Assembly: GCF_030865425.1 (NCBI RefSeq)
Contig: NZ_JAVFCB010000003.1
Coordinates: forward strand, 409,057 to 473,056
Source of the DNA: Microbacterium capsulatum
Lineage (GTDB): Bacteria; Actinomycetota; Actinomycetes; Actinomycetales; Microbacteriaceae
Direction of reading: 5' to 3'
Length of the DNA stretch: 64,000 nt
The notes below the pieces were generated by a model. That model saw nothing but the letters and a program-made list of their open reading frames with translations, was not told the origin of the DNA and ran no database searches. Position 1 is the first letter of the stretch, and each line of letters begins with the position of its first letter. Shown here piece by piece: positions 58,374 through 64,000 of this stretch. The position numbers and the translations under genes were made by a program.

Positions 58374-59404
58374 TCGACACCCGCTCCATCCGCGACTACA
58401 CCATTCCGCTCTGGCGTCGGATCCTGCTCTCCCGCGAGACCGCGATCGTCGGCCTGCTGCTCATCGTCGCCGTCGTCTCGGCGGTCTCGGTCCGCGGCTT
58501 CGGTCAGCCGATCACCGTGACGTTCCTGCTCCTCGACGTGGCGCCGATCCTGCTGATCGCGCTGCCGATGACCCTCGTCATGATCACCGGGGAGATCGAC
58601 CTCTCCGTGGGGAGTATGGTGGGCCTGTCGAGCGTCGTGACCGGCGCCCTGGTGCAGGCGCACGTCCCGTTCGGGGTCGCGGCGCTCGCCGCCCTCGCCG
58701 TCGGCGTGATCGGCGGCGCCGTGAACGGCTTCCTGGTGACCGTGGTCGGTCTGCCGTCCCTCGCCGTGACGATCGGCACGCTGGCGCTCTTTCGGGGTCT
58801 CGCGGTCGGCACGCTCGGAACGACGGCCGTGACCGACTTCCCCGCCGAGTGGACCGCCCTCGCCCAGGCGAAGGTGTCGGGGACCACGATCCCCTACATC
58901 ATGGTCCCGTTCCTGATCCTGCTGGCCATCTTCGCCGTCGTACTGCACTTCACACCCTTCGGTCGCGGCATCTACGCGATCGGCCTCTCCAAGGACGCGG
59001 CGCGGTTCTCCGGCGTGCACGTCGAGCGCGCCAAGATGCTGCTCTTCGTCGCCTCGGGCCTGATCGCCGCGTTCGCGGGGATCTTCTACACGCTGCGCTA
59101 CGGAAGCGCCCGCGGTGACAACGCGACCGGCCTCGAGCTCCAGGTGATCGCGGCGGTCGTTCTCGGCGGGGTCTCGGTGTTCGGGGGACGCGGTCAGCTC
59201 TACGGCGTGGTCGCGGCCGTGCTGCTGATCGGCACGCTGTCCAGCGCGCTGCGCCTCGCGAACGTCACGTCCGACGTCATCAACATCATCACGGGCGTCC
59301 TGCTGGTGTTGTCGGTCGTGGCGGCCAGCCTCCTGAGCCGGCTTCAGCGAACGCTCCGCCGCCCGTCGCGCGTCGCCCACCCCGCGGCCCTCACAGCACC
59401 ATGA
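58370..59404 (+). CDS. rhaQ: Rhamnose ABC importer, permease 2
   Basis: 344 residues from the ATG at 58370; the longer frame that starts at 57500 is only a shadow of the first permease. Family motifs EIDLSVGSMVGLSSVVTGAL, FGRGIYAIGLSKDAARFSGV and GGVSVFGGRGQLYGVVAAV. Polytopic inner-membrane protein. Overlap ATGA with permease 1. Confidence 0.85.
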   Translation: MIDTRSIRDYTIPLWRRILLSRETAIVGLLLIVAVVSAVSVRGFGQPITVTFLLLDVAPILLIALPMTLVMITGEIDLSVGSMVGLSSVVTGALVQAHVPFGVAALAALAVGVIGGAVNGFLVTVVGLPSLAVTIGTLALFRGLAVGTLGTTAVTDFPAEWTALAQAKVSGTTIPYIMVPFLILLAIFAVVLHFTPFGRGIYAIGLSKDAARFSGVHVERAKMLLFVASGLIAAFAGIFYTLRYGSARGDNATGLELQVIAAVVLGGVSVFGGRGQLYGVVAAVLLIGTLSSALRLANVTSDVINIITGVLLVLSVVAASLLSRLQRTLRRPSRVAHPAALTAP

Positions 59405-59466
59405 CCCGGCCGCTTCCTCCGTCGCAGGCACCCGTCGCGGCGACAACTCCCGAAAGGAACAGAACA

Positions 59467-60507
59467 ATGACGTTTGCACACAAGCGTGTGGCGGCCCTCG
59501 CCGCCGTCGCCGTGACGGCGGCGCTCGCGCTGACCGGTTGCGCGGACACCGGCTCGTCGTCCTCGCCGACCGGCGGATCCGCGGGCAAGAGCGACAACCT
59601 CGCGATCACCTTCCTGCCGAAGAACCTGGGAAACCCCTACTTCGACACCTCGGCCAAGGGAGGCAAGGCGGCCGTCGCGGAGTTCAAGGGCACCTTCAAC
59701 CAGGTCGGTCCCGCGCAGGCCGCCCCCGACGCTCAAGTCAGCTACATCAACACCGCCACCCAGCAGGGCGTCGGCGCGCTCGTCGTCTCGGCCAACGACC
59801 CGAAGGCGATCTGCGACGCGCTGAACCAGGCCCGCAAGGCGGGTGTGAAGGTGGTCACATTCGACTCCGACACGCACCCCGAATGCCGCGACCTGTTCAT
59901 CAACCAGGCGACCGCGGAAGGGATCGCCAAGGTCCAGGTCGACCAGATCACCAAGCAGATCGGCGACTCCGGCGAGGTCGCGATCCTCTCCGCCTCCGCC
60001 AACGCGACCAACCAGAACGCGTGGATCGACCTGATGAAGAAGGACCTCACCGCCGACCACCCGAACGTCAAGCTCGTCGACGTCGTCTACGGCAACGACG
60101 ATGATCAGACGTCGTTCGACAAGACCGCAGCACTGCTGCAGTCGCACCCGAATCTCAAGGGCATCGTTTCGCCCACGACGGTCGGAGTAGCGGCGGCTGC
60201 GCGCTACCTTTCCACCTCCACGTTCAAGGGCAAGGTCGCGCTGACCGGCCTCGGCACCCCGAACCAGATGCGCGAGTACGTCAAGGACGGCACCGTCACC
60301 TCGTTCGCGCTGTGGAACCCGGAGGATCTCGGATACCTCTCCGCCTTCGCGGCGCAGGCGCTGATCAAGGGCGACATCACCGGCAAGGAGGGCGACAGCT
60401 TCAAGGCCGGCAAGCTGGGCGAGTTCAAGGTCGGCGCCAACGGTGTCGTGCTGCTGGGCGACCCGTTCGTATTCACGAAGGCCAACATCGACACCTTCAA
60501 CTTCTGA
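59467..60507 (+). CDS. rhaS: Rhamnose-binding lipoprotein of the ABC importer
   Basis: 346 residues from the ATG at 59467 (AAAGGAA site). Lipoprotein signal ending LALTGC, Ser/Gly spacer, then a type I periplasmic-binding fold of the rhamnose (RhaS) kind: ITFLPKNLGNPYFDTSAKGG, ALVVSANDPKAICDALNQAR, VVTFDSDTHPECRDLFINQA, IVSPTTVGVAAAARYLS and SFALWNPEDLGYLSAFAAQA. Operon context with a mutarotase and isomerase for rhamnose supports the substrate. Confidence 0.9.
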   Translation: MTFAHKRVAALAAVAVTAALALTGCADTGSSSSPTGGSAGKSDNLAITFLPKNLGNPYFDTSAKGGKAAVAEFKGTFNQVGPAQAAPDAQVSYINTATQQGVGALVVSANDPKAICDALNQARKAGVKVVTFDSDTHPECRDLFINQATAEGIAKVQVDQITKQIGDSGEVAILSASANATNQNAWIDLMKKDLTADHPNVKLVDVVYGNDDDQTSFDKTAALLQSHPNLKGIVSPTTVGVAAAARYLSTSTFKGKVALTGLGTPNQMREYVKDGTVTSFALWNPEDLGYLSAFAAQALIKGDITGKEGDSFKAGKLGEFKVGANGVVLLGDPFVFTKANIDTFNF

Positions 60508-60512
60508 TCGAC

Positions 60513-60553
60513 GTCGTGCTGGGTCGCGGATCACGATCCCGGCCCAGCACGAC
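60513..60553 (+). other. Intercistronic hairpin after the binding-protein gene
   Basis: GTCGTGCTGGG (60513-60523) pairs perfectly with CCCAGCACGAC (60543-60553), with an inner GGATC/GATCC stem. There is no T-run after it. Such hairpins after a binding-protein gene partly block downstream transcription or protect its mRNA, raising binding protein over enzyme levels. Confidence 0.65.
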
Positions 60554-60572
60554 GAAGAGAAGGGCGACCACA

Positions 60573-60944
60573 ATGACCCGACACTGCTTCGAACTCCGGA
60601 TCCGGCCGGAGCTCCTCGACGACTACGTCGCCCGGCATACCCCGGTGCGCCCGGAGATGCTCGCCGAGATCGCCGCCGCGGGCCGGCGCAACTACTCGCT
60701 GTTCCTCGCCGGCGGCGGCCGGCTCGTGGGCTACTACGAGACCGAAGACGACGCCGCAGCCCAGGCCTACCTCGCCGGATCCCCGATCGCGGCGCAGTGG
60801 GAGGCCGAGATGGCGCCGTACTTCCTCGGCCTGGACGGGCGGCCCGACCAGGCCGCGACGCCGCTCACCGAGATCTTCCACCTGGCCGATCAGCTCGCCG
60901 CTGCCCACCGCACGTCCGCTCCCGAAGAAGGCACCGCATCATGA
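60573..60944 (+). CDS. rhaM: L-rhamnose mutarotase
   Basis: 123 residues. Interconverts the alpha and beta anomers of L-rhamnose. Family pattern: CFELRIRPELLDDYVARHTP, EIAAAGRRNYSLFLAGGGRL with the active-site His/Tyr, YYETEDD, and the C-terminal EMAPYFLGLDG. Ferredoxin-like dimer is expected. Overlaps the isomerase gene by 4 nt. Confidence 0.85.
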   Translation: MTRHCFELRIRPELLDDYVARHTPVRPEMLAEIAAAGRRNYSLFLAGGGRLVGYYETEDDAAAQAYLAGSPIAAQWEAEMAPYFLGLDGRPDQAATPLTEIFHLADQLAAAHRTSAPEEGTAS

Positions 60945-62107
60945 CCACGCTCTCCCCCGAGATCCTCGCCGAGCTCGAGAAGCAGGCGATCGAGCTGCCC
61001 AGCTGGGCGTTCGGCAACTCCGGCACTCGCTTCCGGGTGTTCGGCACGCCGGGCACGCCTCGCGACCCGTATGAGAAGATCGCCGATGCCGCCCAGGTGC
61101 ACGTGCACACCGCGCTCGCCCCGACCGTGGCGCTGCACATCCCGTGGGACCTCGTCGACTCCTTCGACGACCTGCGCCGGCACGCGGAGGACCTCGGCGT
61201 CGCCCTGGGCACGGTCAACTCCAACACGTTCCAGGACGAGGACTACAAGTTCGGAGCCCTCGCGCATGAGGACGACCGGATCCGGCAGAAGGCGATCGAC
61301 CATCACCTCGCCTGCATCGACGTGATGCACGCGACCGGATCCCGGGATCTGAAGATCTGGCTCGCGGAGGGATCCAACTACCCGGGGCAGAACGACATGC
61401 GCTCCCGACAGGACCGCCTGCAGGACTCGCTGCAGCAGATCTACGCGCACCTCGGCGACACGCAGCGCCTGGTGCTGGAGTACAAGTTCTTCGAGCCGTC
61501 GTTCTACCACACCGACGTTCCCGACTGGGGGACGAGCTATGCGCAGGTCGCGGCGCTCGGCGAGCGGGCGATGGTGTGCCTGGACACCGGCCACCACGCC
61601 CCCGGCACCAACATCGAGTTCATCGTGATGCAGCTGCTGCGCCTCGGCAAGCTCGGCTCGTTCGACTTCAACTCGCGCTTCTACGCCGACGACGACCTGA
61701 TCGTGGGAGCTGCGGATCCGTTCCAGCTGTTCCGGATCCTTGCCGAGGTGATCCGTGGCGGCGGACTGAACAACCCCGATGTCGCGTTCATGCTCGACCA
61801 GTGCCACAACATCGAGTCGAAGATCCCCGGCCAGATCCGCTCGGTGCTGAACGTGCAGGAGATGACCGCTCGCGCACTGCTGATCGACCGCGAGGCCCTG
61901 GCCACCGCACAGCGCGCGAACGACGTACTCGCCGCGAACGCCGTGCTCATGGACGCGTTCTACACCGACGTCCGTCCGGCGCTGGCCGCCTGGCGTTCCG
62001 AGCGCGGTCTGCCCGCCGATCCGATGGCGGCCTTCCTCTCCTCCGGCTACCTCGAGAAGATCTCCGCCGAGCGTGTCGGCGGTGCCCAGGCCGGCTGGGG
62101 CGCCTGA
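60941..62107 (+). CDS. rhaI: L-rhamnose isomerase (Pseudomonas-type)
   Basis: 388 residues; ATG overlaps the mutarotase stop. Converts L-rhamnose to L-rhamnulose with a divalent metal. Of the RhaI type seen in Pseudomonas and Actinobacteria: FGNSGTRFRVFGTPGTPRDP, VALHIPWDL, KIWLAEGSNYPGQND, metal ligands E in LVLEYKFFEP, D in CLDTGHHAPGTN, H in the same motif, and D in DFNSRFYADDDL. Confidence 0.9.
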   Translation: MTTLSPEILAELEKQAIELPSWAFGNSGTRFRVFGTPGTPRDPYEKIADAAQVHVHTALAPTVALHIPWDLVDSFDDLRRHAEDLGVALGTVNSNTFQDEDYKFGALAHEDDRIRQKAIDHHLACIDVMHATGSRDLKIWLAEGSNYPGQNDMRSRQDRLQDSLQQIYAHLGDTQRLVLEYKFFEPSFYHTDVPDWGTSYAQVAALGERAMVCLDTGHHAPGTNIEFIVMQLLRLGKLGSFDFNSRFYADDDLIVGAADPFQLFRILAEVIRGGGLNNPDVAFMLDQCHNIESKIPGQIRSVLNVQEMTARALLIDREALATAQRANDVLAANAVLMDAFYTDVRPALAAWRSERGLPADPMAAFLSSGYLEKISAERVGGAQAGWGA

Positions 62108-62168
62108 GCGCGTCGCGCCGCCGCAGAATCCCGAACCCCCGCACGATCACCGCATCCTAGGAACCGAT

Positions 62169-64000
62169 ATGACCTCCCCCATCGCCGCCGCCCTCCTCGC
62201 CCGCAGCAACCGTCTGGGCGCGGATCCGAGGAATACGAACTATGCGGGTGGGAATACGTCCGCGAAGGGCACCGGCACGGATCCCGTCACGGGGCGGCCG
62301 GTGGAGCTGCTGTGGGTGAAGGGCTCGGGTGGTGACCTGGGCACGCTGACCGAGCAGGGTCTCGCGGTCCTTCGGCTGGACCGGATGCGCGCGCTCGTCG
62401 ACGTGTACCCGGGTCTCGACCGCGAGGACGAGATGGTCGCCGCGTTCGACTACTGCCTGCACGGCAAGGGCGGGGCCGCCCCGTCGATCGATACGGCGAT
62501 GCACGGCCTCGTCGACGCCGCGCACGTCGATCACCTGCACCCCGACAGTGGCATCGCGATCGCGACCGCCGCCGACGGCGAGGCGCTCACGGCCCGGATC
62601 TTCGGTGGCAAGGTCGTGTGGGTGCCGTGGCGGCGCCCGGGGTTCCAGCTGGGGCTCGACATCGCCGCGATCAAGGCGGAGAACCCCGACGCGGTGGGCT
62701 GCGTCCTGGGCGGGCACGGGATCACCGCGTGGGGCGACACGTCCGAGGAGGCGGAGGCGAACAGCCTGTGGATCATCGAGACCGCCGCCGCCCACATCGC
62801 CGAGCACGGCAAGACGGACCCGTTCGGTGGCGTCCGCGCCGGGTTCGAGGCGCTGCCCGCCGCCGAGCGGCGCGAGCGCGCAGCCGCCCTCGCGGCCACG
62901 ATCCGCGGGATCGCGTCGACCGAGCGGCCCATGGTCGGCCATTTCACCGACGCGGACGTCGTGCTGGACTTCCTCGCGTCGACGAAGGCGCCGGCGCTCG
63001 CTGCCCTGGGCACGTCCTGCCCCGACCATTTCCTGCGCACCAAGGTCAAGCCGCTGATCCTCGACGTGCCCGCGACCGCCACCGCCGAGGAGCAGATCGC
63101 GCGCCTGCACGAGCTGCACTCCTCGTATCGGACCGACTACCAGGCCTACTACGACGCGCACGCGACCGCCGACAGCCCCGCAATCCGCGGCGCCGACCCG
63201 CTCATCGTGCTCGTCCCCGGTGTCGGCATGTTCTCCTACGGTGCGAACAAGCAGACCGCGCGTGTCGCGGGCGAGTTCTACGTCAACGCGATCAACGTGA
63301 TGCGCGGCGCCGAGGCCCTGTCGACCTACGCGCCGATCTCCGACGCCGAAAAGTTCCGCATCGAGTACTGGGCACTCGAGGAAGCCAAGCTGCAGCGGAT
63401 GCCGCGGCCTGCGAGCCACCAGGGACGGATCGCGTTCGTCACGGGCGCCGCGAGCGGCATCGGCAAAGCCATCGCCACCCGGCTCGCCGCCGAAGGGGCG
63501 TGCGTCGTGGTCGCCGACCTGGACCTGGACAAGGCCCGCGCCGCGGCGGCGGAACTCGGCGGCACCGACGTCGCGATCGGCGTGGCCGCGAACGTCGCCG
63601 ACGCCGCCCAGGTGCAGGCCGCGCTGAACGACGCCATGCTCGCGTTCGGCGGCGTCGACCTGATCGTCAACAACGCCGGCCTGTCACTGTCCAAACCGCT
63701 CCTGGAGACCACGGAGAAGGACTGGGACCTGCAGCACGACGTGATGGCGAAGGGATCCTTCCTCGTATCCAAGGCCGCAGCACGCATCCTCATCGACCAG
63801 AAGCTCGGCGGAGACATCATCTACATCTCCTCCAAGAACAGCGTCTTCGCCGGCCCCAACAACATCGCCTACTCCGCCACCAAGGCCGACCAGGCCCACC
63901 AGGTGCGCCTGCTCGCCGTCGAACTCGGCGAACACGGCGTGCGCGTGAACGGCATCAACCCCGACGGCGTCGTGCGCGGATCCGGGATCTTCGCCTCCGG
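62169..64000 (+). CDS. rhaEW: Bifunctional rhamnulose-1-phosphate aldolase/short-chain dehydrogenase, 3' end missing
   Basis: At least 610 residues; it runs off the right edge. The N-terminal 410 residues are a class II aldolase: NYAGGNTSAKGTG, LWVKGSGGDLGT, HVDHLHPDSGIAIATA (metal His) and VLGGHGITAWGD. A linker leads to an SDR domain with TGAASGIGKA (NAD binding), NNAGLSL, and the catalytic Ser-Tyr-Lys in ISSKNSVFAG and AYSATKAD. It splits rhamnulose-1-phosphate to dihydroxyacetone phosphate and L-lactaldehyde and oxidizes the latter to lactate. The usual kinase RhaB has not appeared by the window end. Confidence 0.9.
   Translation, partial: MTSPIAAALLARSNRLGADPRNTNYAGGNTSAKGTGTDPVTGRPVELLWVKGSGGDLGTLTEQGLAVLRLDRMRALVDVYPGLDREDEMVAAFDYCLHGKGGAAPSIDTAMHGLVDAAHVDHLHPDSGIAIATAADGEALTARIFGGKVVWVPWRRPGFQLGLDIAAIKAENPDAVGCVLGGHGITAWGDTSEEAEANSLWIIETAAAHIAEHGKTDPFGGVRAGFEALPAAERRERAAALAATIRGIASTERPMVGHFTDADVVLDFLASTKAPALAALGTSCPDHFLRTKVKPLILDVPATATAEEQIARLHELHSSYRTDYQAYYDAHATADSPAIRGADPLIVLVPGVGMFSYGANKQTARVAGEFYVNAINVMRGAEALSTYAPISDAEKFRIEYWALEEAKLQRMPRPASHQGRIAFVTGAASGIGKAIATRLAAEGACVVVADLDLDKARAAAAELGGTDVAIGVAANVADAAQVQAALNDAMLAFGGVDLIVNNAGLSLSKPLLETTEKDWDLQHDVMAKGSFLVSKAAARILIDQKLGGDIIYISSKNSVFAGPNNIAYSATKADQAHQVRLLAVELGEHGVRVNGINPDGVVRGSGIFAS

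Overview
The window is high-GC actinobacterial DNA. Protein content, operon style and tRNA sequences fit a Microbacterium-like member of the Microbacteriaceae (an inference from sequence character, not a database match). Chromosomal backbone is interrupted by two integrated elements, each sitting in a tRNA gene.

1-8.6 kb, minus strand: a secreted LamG-fold protein gene followed by a very large secreted RHS/YD-repeat protein whose C-terminus lies outside the window. About 1 kb of apparently degenerate sequence follows.

8.6-34.4 kb: a conjugative/integrative element ending in a large serine recombinase. The recombinase gene runs into the 3' end of tRNA-Met(CAT), and its stop codon lies in the tRNA anticodon loop. 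The element carries VirB6-like and VirB8-like membrane genes, a VirD4/TraG-type ATPase, a replication-relaxation protein, DUF3846 proteins, an MT-A70 methyltransferase and an ApeA-like HEPN protein between two XRE regulators. I see no VirB4 and no relaxase in this window. Several genes look frameshifted (HNH/Lsr2, the gene at 11443) and there is an IS3 remnant, so the element may be decaying or may continue past the left edge.

34.3-40.0 kb: backbone with tRNA-Met, tRNA-Thr, an M23 peptidase, an inositol-phosphatase-family enzyme with a membrane protein, an enoyl-CoA hydratase-like protein, an FBP-domain protein and a formylglycine-generating enzyme.

40.0-54.5 kb: a 14,396-bp element bounded by a perfect 102-bp direct repeat, integrated in tRNA-Tyr(GTA). 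It has a tyrosine integrase, two divergent transcription units, an excisionase-like protein, a RepA-type ATPase with an iteron-like GGTCC/GGACC array, small and large terminase subunits and a tape-measure protein. No recognizable portal, capsid, protease or endolysin gene is present. The layout resembles a phage-inducible chromosomal island (PICI-like satellite) with its own packaging motor and tail-length ruler. This is the most interesting object in the window.

54.6-64 kb: an L-rhamnose catabolic locus. A divergent LacI-type repressor controls an ABC importer (ATPase, two permeases, binding lipoprotein), a rhamnose mutarotase, an L-rhamnose isomerase and a bifunctional rhamnulose-1-phosphate aldolase/dehydrogenase that runs off the right edge. 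Two LacI-like half-palindromic operators and a TTGACA/TACCTT promoter lie in the divergent region.
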